DNA of 64,000 nt from Paenibacillus endophyticus (lineage in GTDB: Bacteria; Bacillota; Bacilli; Paenibacillales; Paenibacillaceae): the NCBI RefSeq assembly GCF_014192395.1, contig NZ_JACHXW010000025.1:49430-113429 (forward strand), read 5' to 3'. The notes beneath the pieces are model-generated. The model saw nothing but the letters and a program-made list of their open reading frames with translations, was not told where the DNA came from and searched no databases. Positions 1 to 8,381 of this stretch are shown here, piece by piece. A program made the position numbers and the translations under genes. Each line of letters opens with the position of its first letter. Position 1 is the stretch's first letter.

Positions 1-1
1 T

Positions 2-391
2 AACGACATAATTGAACTTTATAATATTAAAAAGTATTTTGATAATGAAGTGTATCTCGTTGAATGGACATCGGATATTATTAAACAATTCAAAGGGATA
101 GTTAGTAATAACTACGCAAATGTCGCTCGATTTATAAAATCAATAAATAATGACAATCTTCTAAGTATATATAAGGGTGTCAGTCGGGAATACACGAGTG
201 ACTTTTGGGAACTATTTGACAAATTTAAAGCATTCGAAAACATCTCCGAAGATAAATTCGAAAAGTTTATGGGTGAATCAAACGTATTACTATTAAATAT
301 TTTAAGGTGCAAAAATGTCACAAATCACTTTGGTGAGATTATAAGAAAAATATGCTTAGTAACATATCATCTTCAGCTAAACTACTCCTAG
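2..391 (+). CDS. N-terminal part of a HEPN-type protein, 5'-truncated, frameshifted into the next ORF
   Basis: The reading frame is open from the first bases of the window, so the true start lies upstream; a GTG at 50 is possible but has no ribosome site. The ~130 visible codons are AT-rich and helical, with an aromatic-rich stretch (FWELFDKFKAFENI). The frame ends at 391, 40 bases inside the following ORF. One extra A in the A-run at 346-350 would join this frame to the ATG at 352 and give a continuous protein. I read the two as one broken gene, or as one gene with a sequencing indel, rather than as two overlapping genes. No family was recognised for this part. The base composition is far more AT-rich than the genes beyond 8 kb, which suggests acquired DNA. 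Confidence 0.6.
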   Translation, partial: NDIIELYNIKKYFDNEVYLVEWTSDIIKQFKGIVSNNYANVARFIKSINNDNLLSIYKGVSREYTSDFWELFDKFKAFENISEDKFEKFMGESNVLLLNILRCKNVTNHFGEIIRKICLVTYHLQLNYS

Positions 392-1833
392 ATAAGTATG
401 AAATTAAGCAGAATCGAGAACAAGATCCTATATATATTCCAAAAGAAATAAGCAATTCAGATAAGGAAACAATAATCTCGGAATATATAGATAGTGAAGA
501 ACCCAATTTGAACTATTTAAGACTTATAGCAAATATTCAAAGTAGAATAGATAAACTTGAGATATCACCAAAAAACTTGTTGAGAGCAAAAAGAAAAGCA
601 GAAGAACAAGAAAAACATTTCTTCAAAGAAAACTCAGGAATACAATATGAATCGAGTGTTACTTTCTCCAAGAACCAAAATGAGGAAGTTAATTTGATTG
701 TAGAAGGTCAGTCAGTATCTGCATCATATAGCACAAAGTGGCTAGAGAACAATACTGATTATGCTACCTTATTAAATAATTTTATATATTTATTTGAATT
801 TGTTGATATACAAATGAGGTGTACACTGGTTAACAAAACAAGCGAGATGGGTGTGCTTGAGCGACTCATGTTCACCTCTTCTCAAAACGCTTATAATAAA
901 GGCTTTGCTTTCGAACAAAAAAATATTTTGTCACATCTTCAAATGTCTAGTTATTATCACCAGCTATTTAGTATGGGCATTAGAATAGAAAAAGTCATTG
1001 AGTGGTTCTTTGAGGACTACCTATCAAAAGAATTTTCTGCTCAAAGTTTCAAAGTGAAAATGCCTTCAGCGAATTCTACATTTTTAGAGAAATGTACAAA
1101 TATTATGCCTGCATTGGAAGCAGTACTTAAACAATATATTCTGTTTGTTGAAGAAGGGCATATTGACTTTGAACTGCTTGAGATAAGGTCCGACCATCTT
1201 ATTTACAAGAACATTCCATCTCTTGAGAAGAAAAAGTATGCCTATGGATCAGGGGATGAGTATAATACAGCAACTTTTTTACTTTTTTCAGATCAATGTA
1301 GTTTGGGATACCACAAAGAGACAGAAGAATCTTACGATAACTTTTTTAAATTTTTATTAAATGATCAGATAAAACTAAGTGAAATAGCTGATTATAATAA
1401 GTCAAAAGTAAATTGGCTCATAGATCATAAATATTTATCAATCGATGAACACGAATATATAATATTTAACGATAAACAATTAATCCTAATACTTAATGAT
1501 TTATATATGAACAATGTAGTAAGCTATTGGAAGTTTTCAGAAAACGGAAGAAAAATTATTGATGACCTTGAAAAAAGAAATGTAATTGAAATTGATAGCA
1601 CTCTCTTTTCCAGACCAGAACAAGACTACATAAACTATACACTTAACAAATCTCAATTTAACAACGGACTAGATTTAAGGAATAAATATAGTCATATTCA
1701 ACCAACTAGCGGTGAGGATGAAAGTTTTCACAATCAAAGTTATTTGATATTTCTAAGATTATTTATACTTACAATAATAAAAATAAATGATGAATTCTGT
1801 ACAACTAAAGAAAATAAAAATGGGAGTGAGTAA
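352..1833 (+). CDS. Large AT-rich hypothetical protein with C-terminal HEPN-like R-x4-H motif
   Basis: 493 codons, mostly alpha-helical, with no signal peptide or membrane segment. Near the C-terminus (R443 to H448) the sequence LDLRNKYSH fits the R-x4-6-H signature of HEPN nuclease domains, followed by a hydrophobic helix. Similar C-termini (LRN..aHG) close DUF4209-like proteins and several abortive-infection or toxin proteins. The ATG at 352 has no convincing Shine-Dalgarno sequence and lies inside the upstream frame, so it is probably an internal codon of a longer protein (over 620 residues). A ribonuclease role in phage defence or toxin-antitoxin function is inference from the motif and the AT-rich, accessory setting. 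No partner nucleotidyltransferase (MNT) antitoxin is visible downstream. The coding call is firm; the function is weak. Confidence 0.65.
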   Translation: MLSNISSSAKLLLDKYEIKQNREQDPIYIPKEISNSDKETIISEYIDSEEPNLNYLRLIANIQSRIDKLEISPKNLLRAKRKAEEQEKHFFKENSGIQYESSVTFSKNQNEEVNLIVEGQSVSASYSTKWLENNTDYATLLNNFIYLFEFVDIQMRCTLVNKTSEMGVLERLMFTSSQNAYNKGFAFEQKNILSHLQMSSYYHQLFSMGIRIEKVIEWFFEDYLSKEFSAQSFKVKMPSANSTFLEKCTNIMPALEAVLKQYILFVEEGHIDFELLEIRSDHLIYKNIPSLEKKKYAYGSGDEYNTATFLLFSDQCSLGYHKETEESYDNFFKFLLNDQIKLSEIADYNKSKVNWLIDHKYLSIDEHEYIIFNDKQLILILNDLYMNNVVSYWKFSENGRKIIDDLEKRNVIEIDSTLFSRPEQDYINYTLNKSQFNNGLDLRNKYSHIQPTSGEDESFHNQSYLIFLRLFILTIIKINDEFCTTKENKNGSE

Positions 1834-1930
1834 TTCAGAATGGCCCCCAGCCATACTCTACAATATCTCAAATTTATAATAAATTTTTAATATTTCCGTA
1901 ATGTTACAGCTACCTCCTTTTGTGGTCTAT

Positions 1931-1963
1931 TTGTTGATTTTTTGTTGATTTTTTGTTGATTGG
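1931..1963. repeat. 11-bp tandem repeat, three copies
   Basis: TTGTTGATTTT occurs twice in a row and is followed by a third, variant copy ending in GG. It lies in the ~650-base stretch (1834-2486) between the HEPN-type gene and the ABC exporter genes. I see no intact gene in that stretch, only this repeat, a decayed sulfurtransferase fragment and a hairpin. It could be iteron-like or simple slippage. Confidence 0.7.
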
Positions 1964-2190
1964 TTTTGACGATGGGAGAGTCGTTGACTTCACACCTGTA
2001 TAAGTGTAGAGAAATACGAAGCAGAAACGACTGAATACAAGTAAAGCAAGCCGGAGCCACTCTTCAGAGGAAGGGCAGACCGGCCTTCTTTGTGTGCATA
2101 GAGGGGCATGTGAGAGCCTGTACGATGCATGAAGAAACATACAAACAAGCGCTCGGTACGAAGTTTAATGAAAGCGCGTTCCTGTGGCAA

Positions 2191-2211
2191 ACGTTGACTC
2201 CTTGTTGACTC
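2191..2211. repeat. Left copy of a perfect 21-bp direct repeat
   Basis: ACGTTGACTCCTTGTTGACT plus one more C is repeated exactly at 7474-7494. Each copy is followed within ~20-50 bases by a hairpin with a TACRTCG/CGATGTA stem and then by sulfurtransferase debris on the minus strand. The repeat therefore probably reflects duplicated sulfurtransferase 3' regions rather than a transposon target-site duplication. Confidence 0.75.
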
Positions 2212-2236
2212 CGACGCCTCCAAGCGCATCGCAAAG

Positions 2237-2270
2237 AAGTACGTCGCCCCATGAGCGATGTACTTCAAGC
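2237..2270 (-). terminator. Hairpin downstream of the sulfurtransferase remnant
   Basis: An 11-bp imperfect stem (AAGTACGTCGC paired with GCGATGTACTT, one G-T wobble) lies 3' of the decayed minus-strand sulfurtransferase fragment. The tract after it on the minus strand is only modestly T-rich. It resembles the hairpin at 7509-7545 in sequence and relative position. Confidence 0.5.
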
Positions 2271-2335
2271 TGCAAATTATTATGCCGATTAGCCTTCTCT
2301 AGGCGCCGGACTCCGCGAGGCCGTCCTTCCAGAAG

Positions 2336-2428
2336 CTATACGGCTCCGGGAATATGCGACGCCTCGTACAGCTCGCGGCCCGCGTCCGGCTTGCCCATCA
2401 AGAACCGGCAGTCGACAATGACGATGTC
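2336..2428 (-). pseudogene. Rhodanese-type sulfurtransferase, N-terminal remnant
   Basis: The minus strand reads about 30 residues typical of the N-terminal half of Bacillales thiosulfate/3-mercaptopyruvate sulfurtransferases (VIVDCRF, then GKPDAGRELYE, then SHIPGAV). A stop follows directly where the family continues with YLDLE, and stops also precede the fragment. No catalytic-cysteine half is attached. Fragments of the family's C-terminus occur at 7238-7447 and 7580-7680, so at least two copies once existed around the present ABC exporter module. Confidence 0.7.
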
Positions 2429-2486
2429 CTATTACAACGGAAAAGAGCCTGCCGGATATACCTTCGCTTGGGCTACGTCTTCTTCA

Positions 2487-3245
2487 TTATATGCCTACTT
2501 CCCACATTTTCTTCGTTACTTCCTCGACCCTTCCATCCATATCCGACCCATCAAACTTCGAAAGCTTCAGCTCGCTTACGATTTTTCCGTCACGCATAAA
2601 CATAACACGCTCCGTCCGCGCAGCAACCTTGGCGTCATGGGTTACAAGCATTATCGCAGTACCGTCTGCATTGATTTCGGAAAATATGTCCATAATCTCC
2701 TGCGCGGACTGTGAATTGAGCGCACCCGTCGGCTCGTCGCCGAAAATAATTTTCGGACTGTTCATAAGCGCGCGGCATATTCCCGCCCTCTGAAGCTGTC
2801 CTCCCGAGACCTGTGTAATGTCGCGCTTTTCAAGCTCCGCAATGCCTACCCTTTTCATATTCGCTCTTGCCTTCTCCGTAATTTTTGCGGCGTTTTTTCT
2901 GTTGCCCCGCATGGACGGAAGAATGATGTTGTCGAGAATATTCAAGTTTTTCAGCATAGTCGGCTGCTGAAATACAAATCCCATCGCAGTTCTGCGCAGA
3001 TCTGAAAGTTCATTCTCAGAGGCCGACGATAGCTCCCTATCGTCAAATACTACTTTTCCGTTATTAATGCTATCCGTTCCGCTCAGCGCAAACATCAGCG
3101 TGGATTTCCCCGAGCCCGACGGCCCCATAACCGCAACGAACTCGCCCTCGCCCATTTCAACGGACACTCCATCGAGAACATTGCGCTTTTCATCGCCCTC
3201 GCCGAAAGTTTTTACGATATGATCACCGATAAGTATCTTCTTCAT
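2487..3245 (-). CDS. ABC transporter ATP-binding protein, MacB/LolD-like
   Basis: ATPase of the type that partners FtsX-like permeases (peptide or antibiotic efflux, or cell-envelope signalling). Walker A GPSGSGKST lies near residue 41, the Q-loop at FVFQQ, the signature is VSGGQLQR and Walker B reads IIFGDEP, followed by the H-loop VTHD. Length (252 aa) is normal. It is the last gene of a minus-strand operon, 4 bases after the permease, with a TetR gene at the operon head. Codon choice and style resemble clostridial drug-export modules, and with the flanking gene debris this suggests horizontal acquisition. The substrate cannot be read from sequence. Confidence 0.93.
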   Translation of the reverse strand: MKKILIGDHIVKTFGEGDEKRNVLDGVSVEMGEGEFVAVMGPSGSGKSTLMFALSGTDSINNGKVVFDDRELSSASENELSDLRRTAMGFVFQQPTMLKNLNILDNIILPSMRGNRKNAAKITEKARANMKRVGIAELEKRDITQVSGGQLQRAGICRALMNSPKIIFGDEPTGALNSQSAQEIMDIFSEINADGTAIMLVTHDAKVAARTERVMFMRDGKIVSELKLSKFDGSDMDGRVEEVTKKMWEVGI

Positions 3246-3249
3246 TTGC

Positions 3250-5574
3250 CTACTCCTTTATATGTTCGTTAATTTTTATTTGTCCCGCGCGCGAGGTGCC
3301 GATCGCCGTTGCGGTAAGTACCGCGATAATCATCATCAACGGACTAAGCAGATACGCCGAAAGCGGATTAACGGCAAAGTTAAATTTCGATGCGCCAAAA
3401 GAGGAGATAGCCACATCCGCAAGTACCTCTCCGAGAGTATTTGCCAGAAGTGTTCCGAGAACAATGCCAACAATTAGAACGAATACCGAACGCGAAACAA
3501 ACTGCGCCTTAATATCCGAGTTTGTAAACCCGAACGCTTTCATGACGGCAATGGAATATCTGTCCTTTGCGACGAGCATTTTCATAAACAACAGTGTGAC
3601 CAGTAACGTGATAACCAGCGAAACGGCAACTGCGGCGTAGGAGGCCATTTCGATAGAGCTTATGATCGAACCGAGAGTCTGTGTAACAAATTCATCAACG
3701 TCTGAAGTCTTTGCAAAATCAAACTTGTCTGCATATTCCGCAACCTTCGCGTCAATAAGAGATTTATCCGAAAGTTCAGCGCTGACAATGCTCCACATAA
3801 TGCCCGCCGAATGGTCGGTGAATACGGACTTGGCGGTTTTGCCGCCATTGGTAATGTCGGAATAGATTCCGCTTACCGTAAGCTCTTTCTCCTGCCCCTC
3901 AATCACCAGTGCAATGACATCGCCGGCCTTCTTGCTCATCCCATCGGCGTATATAGTCGAAAGCGCAATTTCGTCATCCGCGGCGGGTGCTTTGCCCTCG
4001 GAATATGCGATAGGAAATATCGAATGGTCGCCGAGTTCGATTTTAATATTTTCCTCTGATCCGTCTTCCATTTTTGCTTTGAATGTTTTTGTTGTAAGGA
4101 CGGCAACCTTTGAAATGGCTTGATCGGTTTTCACCGTCTCTACGATTTCAGCGATTTTTTCAGAGGTATTGCCGTAGATATTGCCGGGCAACTGTATGCG
4201 CAGATCGTAGTTTCCAATCCCCATGTAACTGATGAAGCTTTTTGAGGAAATCGAGTTGTACAGGTTCTGCGGAACAATCATGATGAAGGACGAAATCACA
4301 AGCACGATAAGCAATGTGACGTAAAGTCTTTTCCTTGAGAGAACATCTTTAATACCGAGAAAAATATTCGTGCTGAATAGCCTGTTTTCGCTCAAGATAA
4401 AACGCTTAGTACCCGTGTTTTTGTCCTGGGAAATACCATAGCGTATGACTTCCGCGGCTGAAATTTTCCGAAAGCGTTTCAGCACTCCGTTAACAAAAGT
4501 CATAATGGCAAGGAATACTAGCAATATGCCGATGATTCCTAAGACGTAAGAAAAAGAAGAATTTTCGCTTTCCCCCATATAAAGCCGAATATTTTCAAGA
4601 AGCATTCCTTTGAAAACTAACGAAAGAGCAAAACCGAGAATAGAGCCTGCCGCAGCAATTACCGCGTATTTCGCTAGATAAATCTTCTTAATATCCGAGA
4701 TTCGCAGCCCTATAGCTTTCATAACACCAATTTCACGATAATCGTCTTCGATTTTCGCCAGGAGCGTAAAGCGTATGCACATGAACGCGATGGTAACGAC
4801 AAGCAGGCTTACCAGAAGGATAACCCCGATCATCATCCCGTCGGAAATTGCATTCATCATTCTAAAAAGCGAATACGTAACCGTTGGCCCGTTCATTTCA
4901 AGTCCTGCGGAGGCATATGCGGTTTCAAATGCGCCTAAAGCCGACATATCCTTTAATCTGAACTCAATCAGATACTCTATATTTCCAAGGTTTTTTATTT
5001 CTGCATAGTCATTGCTGCTTACAAGAAACCGCTTTGAGGCGGAAAGCGAAGAATTCATTGTCGAGTCGCGGAGAAATCCCCCGACGGTAAATTCTTTTCC
5101 GTTGATTACGGCCATGTCCCCGACCTTAGCGGTGTTGTCCTTCATATAGCTTACCGGAACATAAACCTCGCCGTCGGATACGTTAATCACGTTTCCTTCA
5201 AGATCTAGCAGATAATCGAATTTCTCGCTCTGTACGCTTAACCCGTTGTCCTGAACGCTGTTTGCGAGCGATTTTTCACCAAATATAAACTGCGCGCCGT
5301 CGAAGTTAAGAAATTGTACCACCTGAAATTCATCGACGTTACTGTTTTGTTCCGCAAAAGCCGTAAGCCTCGCAGTATCAATCTCACCCGAATGCATCTG
5401 CATAAAATGCGGCGTTTCCGCTTGCTTCATAAGCGTATCCAGCGAGCCCGAAAGATGGACGACGAGTATCGCTGCAAGCGAAACAAGCATGGCTGCGGCA
5501 GCGACAAATATCATGGTTATCAGTGTTACCGCTTTGCTCTTTATAATGTCATTGCGAATTATTCTGTAATACAT
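3250..5574 (-). CDS. FtsX-like ABC permease (MacB-type, two FtsX domains)
   Basis: 774-residue membrane subunit. An N-terminal membrane helix (about residues 15-40) is followed by a ~200-residue extracytoplasmic region, a three-helix FtsX block (about 245-375), a fourth helix near 425, a second extracytoplasmic region, and a final FtsX block (about 640-765). The repeated EIGVMKAIGL and IAVMKAFGF motifs are the coupling segments usual in this family. It starts at an ATG behind GAGGTGG and is separated from the ATPase by 4 bases, so the two form a transporter. Mechanotransmission-type export is typical of the family; the actual substrate is unknown. Confidence 0.92.
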   Translation of the reverse strand: MYYRIIRNDIIKSKAVTLITMIFVAAAAMLVSLAAILVVHLSGSLDTLMKQAETPHFMQMHSGEIDTARLTAFAEQNSNVDEFQVVQFLNFDGAQFIFGEKSLANSVQDNGLSVQSEKFDYLLDLEGNVINVSDGEVYVPVSYMKDNTAKVGDMAVINGKEFTVGGFLRDSTMNSSLSASKRFLVSSNDYAEIKNLGNIEYLIEFRLKDMSALGAFETAYASAGLEMNGPTVTYSLFRMMNAISDGMMIGVILLVSLLVVTIAFMCIRFTLLAKIEDDYREIGVMKAIGLRISDIKKIYLAKYAVIAAAGSILGFALSLVFKGMLLENIRLYMGESENSSFSYVLGIIGILLVFLAIMTFVNGVLKRFRKISAAEVIRYGISQDKNTGTKRFILSENRLFSTNIFLGIKDVLSRKRLYVTLLIVLVISSFIMIVPQNLYNSISSKSFISYMGIGNYDLRIQLPGNIYGNTSEKIAEIVETVKTDQAISKVAVLTTKTFKAKMEDGSEENIKIELGDHSIFPIAYSEGKAPAADDEIALSTIYADGMSKKAGDVIALVIEGQEKELTVSGIYSDITNGGKTAKSVFTDHSAGIMWSIVSAELSDKSLIDAKVAEYADKFDFAKTSDVDEFVTQTLGSIISSIEMASYAAVAVSLVITLLVTLLFMKMLVAKDRYSIAVMKAFGFTNSDIKAQFVSRSVFVLIVGIVLGTLLANTLGEVLADVAISSFGASKFNFAVNPLSAYLLSPLMMIIAVLTATAIGTSRAGQIKINEHIKE

Positions 5575-5615
5575 AAGCCACCTCTGTCTTCAAGCTTAAT
5601 TGCAGGATTTCCGAA

Positions 5616-6263
5616 TTATTCATTACCGTCTCCATTTCCGCTGCCAAGCATCTGCATAACGTGCATAAGACTCCCGCTTTCAGCACCAAGCAGCCTTTCT
5701 GCATTGAAGACAAACGCCTGTATGCGTAATGCACGCTCCTCGTTCGTCATTGAGACCATATCCTCATCGAAAACAGTATTCGCATAGATCACAACCATTT
5801 CCATGCACTCATACGGGAACGGCGTGCTGAACAGTCCCTGTTGGGTGCCCTCGCGGATTATCCCCGCCAGTATCGGCGTAATTCCGGCAATAATGACCCT
5901 TTGTATTTTCTGATGCAAAAGCGCGTTCTGCGGCTTGTGTATGTGCTCCATAATTTCCTTGCTGCTTCTGCCGCTTAAGTTCAGTGCCATAACAACGCGA
6001 ATAATGCGCTCGATTACGGGTACGCTCTTGTCTGCGGAAATTTCCTGCGCCGCGCCTAAAAGACGGACATTATACCGCTCAATCAGAGCGTCCATAATAT
6101 CCTCCTTCGACTTGAAGTGATAATACAGCGTTCCCCGCGCAATTCCGACCTTTTCGAGAATATCGTTTGTACTCGTACCGTCAAAACCCTTCTGACCGAA
6201 AAGCTCGTCCGCTGCGTCAAGAATTTCGTTCCTCCGCTCCTCGGCTTTTTTTACAACTCTCAT
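5616..6263 (-). CDS. TetR/AcrR family transcriptional repressor
   Basis: 215 residues. The N-terminal HTH reads NEILDAADELF..KGFDGTSTNDILEKVGIARGTLYYHFKSKEDI, the classic TetR recognition region; the rest is a helical ligand domain. It heads the operon containing the FtsX permease and the ATPase (41-base gap), and a palindromic site lies 20-37 bases upstream of its start. It probably represses the operon and is released by a compound that the exporter handles. That is inference from family behaviour. Confidence 0.92.
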   Translation of the reverse strand: MRVVKKAEERRNEILDAADELFGQKGFDGTSTNDILEKVGIARGTLYYHFKSKEDIMDALIERYNVRLLGAAQEISADKSVPVIERIIRVVMALNLSGRSSKEIMEHIHKPQNALLHQKIQRVIIAGITPILAGIIREGTQQGLFSTPFPYECMEMVVIYANTVFDEDMVSMTNEERALRIQAFVFNAERLLGAESGSLMHVMQMLGSGNGDGNE

Positions 6264-6283
6264 CTTACATCCCCTTCATATAG

Positions 6284-6300
6284 ACCGACTGTCTGTCGGT
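6284..6300. promoter_or_regulatory. Putative TetR operator
   Basis: Perfect inverted repeat ACCGAC-TGTCT-GTCGGT just upstream of the TetR start codon on the minus strand, at the position expected for autoregulation. Confidence 0.7.
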
Positions 6301-6393
6301 AATAGAATATCATACTATTTTTCATTTTCAATACGATTCACTAAATGTTAACAAAATATGATATTGAACCAATGGATTTAACGGACGCTAAAC

Positions 6394-6426
6394 AAGCGAA
6401 AACCGACCGCGTAAGGTTTTTCGCTT
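6394..6426. repeat. Intergenic hairpin (AAGCGAAAACC stem)
   Basis: AAGCGAAAACC and GGTTTTTCGCTT form an 11-bp stem around GACCGCGTAA. The GCGTAA/TTCGCTT vocabulary recalls the two-hairpin intergenic repeats at 17041 and 41970, but the copy is too diverged to assign firmly to that family. Confidence 0.5.
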
Positions 6427-6575
6427 AACGGTGGGCTTCGCTTAGATTCATTTTAATAGGAATAAACCGAGTCATTTATTTCACTTTTTGGATATCGCTA
6501 GAAAACATATAATAGTGCTAAACAAACGTGCTCTATATTTAATCATCTGATTCACATGAAGGGAGCTTCGATTCA

Positions 6576-7163
6576 ATGCGGATTAGAGCTGCAGTGGAAG
6601 GTAAAAAAGGCACTATTCTCTTGCTGCTCTTGTTGCTGGCGATGAATGCTGTCTTCATTTTCATGCATGTTAATCACTACGAATTTTATATTCAACCTTT
6701 AGCCCGCTGGAATATCCCGTTACTGCTCAATATGTCAGCTTTGACCGTTGCCGTGCTCGTGTCGCGCAAATGGCGTCGGTTCTCGATCATTATTAGTATA
6801 CTAGGAATGTTTTTAGTAGCCTTCCGTATGTGGGGCTTAATCATGGGATGGAATTACGCGACGATCGAATCCCCCAAAGGAACCGAAACGTTGGTCATCA
6901 AGTACCGCGACGCAATCCATGGCGAAAGAACCTATTTTTATCAATTTTATCAATCATCCAGATTAACCATTACGATGGAATACCTAACAGTACTTGATCT
7001 AATGGTGCCAAACGACGAATTTGATATCTATCCGAATGCCAAGCGTACGCTGGGGAGCGATCATCCGATCTGGCTTAGCGAGACGGAAGTAAAATTCCAT
7101 ACGAAAGACGGGCCTTTTACGCTAATAATCGATAACGGCTATTCAAAAGACCGTAAATTTTAA
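6576..7163 (+). CDS. Hypothetical membrane protein with three predicted helices and an exposed C-terminal domain
   Basis: 195 residues beginning at an ATG behind GAAGGGAGC. Hydrophobic segments at about residues 14-31, 47-62 and 69-90 are followed by a ~100-residue soluble beta-rich domain (TLVIKYRDAIHGERTYFYQFYQ and later ETEVKFH). I do not recognise the family. It is monocistronic, lies between the TetR module and sulfurtransferase debris, and runs away from the TetR gene. A role in envelope stress or as an anti-sigma-like sensor is possible from the layout but not supported by any motif. Confidence 0.75.
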   Translation: MRIRAAVEGKKGTILLLLLLLAMNAVFIFMHVNHYEFYIQPLARWNIPLLLNMSALTVAVLVSRKWRRFSIIISILGMFLVAFRMWGLIMGWNYATIESPKGTETLVIKYRDAIHGERTYFYQFYQSSRLTITMEYLTVLDLMVPNDEFDIYPNAKRTLGSDHPIWLSETEVKFHTKDGPFTLIIDNGYSKDRKF

Positions 7164-7165
7164 GT

Positions 7166-7205
7166 AATCCATCGCCGTGGCGCATAGGCCACTTGGCGAT
7201 GGATT
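7166..7205. terminator. Hairpin between the membrane protein and sulfurtransferase debris
   Basis: AATCCATCGCC pairs with GGCGATGGATT, with further GTGGC/GGCCAC pairing inside. It starts 3 bases after the stop of the plus-strand gene and also lies 3' of a minus-strand sulfurtransferase tail, so it could terminate either side. It lacks a strong T-run on both strands. Confidence 0.55.
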
Positions 7206-7237
7206 CAAAATCTGCGCACTATTATTTTTCCTAGTTC

Positions 7238-7447
7238 TTACTCTTCCCCAACCGCATTCGGATTCTCGATATAAGAAATCCAATCGCTCCAACTCGATTC
7301 CATGCCGGCCGCCCCGTCTATACGGTCATCCTCACGGGCAAGATGCTGGAATGCGAAAGCCAGACTGTCCGCGAATTTTAATTGAATCGATCCATTCCGC
7401 TCGACTTGTCTAGCTGCTGCAGTCTCTTTGACGGCTTCGGGCAGCAC
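7238..7447 (-). pseudogene. Sulfurtransferase C-terminal remnant, copy 1
   Basis: The last ~22 codons on the minus strand read ESSWSDWISYIENPNAVGEE and a stop, matching the C-terminal tail of two-domain rhodaneses in Bacillales (ending in SWSDWISY..NP). The preceding ~45 codons no longer resemble the family, and no catalytic-cysteine loop is present. I take it as a decayed gene with only the tail recognisable. The same tail occurs again at 7580-7680. Confidence 0.65.
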
Positions 7448-7473
7448 GACAACAATCCATCTTCAGGAGTGAT

Positions 7474-7494
7474 ACGTTGACTCCTTGTTGACTC
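7474..7494. repeat. Right copy of the 21-bp direct repeat
   Basis: Identical to 2191-2211. The two copies bracket the ABC exporter/TetR module, the 195-aa membrane protein and part of the sulfurtransferase debris, 5,283 bases apart. Confidence 0.75.
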
Positions 7495-7508
7495 AGAACA
7501 TAGAAAAA

Positions 7509-7545
7509 TACATCGCCCCGAGCATTCAGCCCACGTGACGATGTA
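7509..7545 (-). terminator. Hairpin 3' of sulfurtransferase tail copy 2
   Basis: TACATCG and CGATGTA enclose a GC-rich loop. On the minus strand the stem is followed by TTTTTC, so it reads as the terminator of the decayed sulfurtransferase whose stop is at 7580-7582. Confidence 0.6.
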
Positions 7546-7579
7546 CTCCCAGACACATACTATATATGCCTCTCAGCTC

Positions 7580-7680
7580 TTATTCTTCCTCCACCGCAAT
7601 CGGATTCCCCTCATAGCTAATCCAATTACTCCAGCTCCCCGCATAAAACCCAACCTTATTAAAACTCGCTTCCTTCTACT
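7580..7680 (-). pseudogene. Sulfurtransferase C-terminal remnant, copy 2
   Basis: The minus strand reads NKVGFYAGSWSNWISYEGNP and then IAVEEE plus stop, a clean C-terminal tail of a rhodanese-type sulfurtransferase. An in-frame stop lies just upstream, and the catalytic domain is missing. Together with 2336-2428 and 7238-7447 it marks a former cluster of sulfurtransferase genes. Confidence 0.7.
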
Positions 7681-8381
7681 ATTCATGTCTGCTGTTATAC
7701 CATAAACAAACCCTGCGTAAAAGCAGAAAAGTGAATCATCAAGCCTACTTAGTCTACTAACAGACTTACTCTTCTCCCTTTAATGCAACAACGATATTCC
7801 GGCATAGAATTAAAACTGAAATGCTCGACACGGCATCCAGCTCGACGCGATTCCATTCGCCTTCATAGGCGAAACTAAGCTGCAAAAAGATATTAATCTC
7901 CTCAGCAGGATCTATGTTCTCATTCTGGAATATCTTCAAAATAAACACCTACATACTGTTCCAGTCCGCTTGCGGACGTGCTAAATCGTTACATGCAGAT
8001 TCTTTCGATTGTCATCCTTCCCCGCAGCTTGCACTCTGACCTCTGTTATTTCATCATAATGAGACGGGGGAAGCAGTCCAGTCGGGATCGCCTAATTCGC
8101 CAACAGTGATCATCATTTGATCCTGATTGCACACCTCTACTGGCCGGTGCAGAATAAAATGCAGCCGATGGCCCTGTGGCTTGTACCTACCAATCCTTGC
8201 GTGTGGACAAACAAATTTCTTTCCGTTCTACAGATCGAACGCTGACGTTCCAGAACCATTCCTTATATATGTCTACCACCATGCTGCATAATATGCAACT
8301 GCGTCTGCTATAAGTCGCTTCTGCTAGCATCATCGGTTCATATACACATCAAGTGTTGCAGCTGCTTGCATTTCTGTTATT
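7681..8381. other. Gene-poor stretch with coding debris
   Basis: No confident gene. A 60-codon minus-strand frame (7766-7948, GTG start, no ribosome site) and a 57-codon minus-strand open stretch (8054-8227, reading GRYKPQGHRLHFILHRPVEV and ending GELGDPDWTASPVSL) look like the ends of decayed genes. Neither was recognised, and both lack credible starts. Confidence 0.5.

Noticed and set aside
1910..2714. Several overlapping open frames on both strands
   Set aside because: Arg/Ser-rich low-quality products without ribosome sites; the only recognisable coding trace there is the decayed sulfurtransferase fragment, and 2487 onward is the ATPase on the other strand.
2191..7494. Transposon with target-site duplication
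   Set aside because: The 21-bp repeat is too long for a typical target duplication, no transposase or terminal inverted repeats are visible, and both copies belong to similar sulfurtransferase 3' regions.
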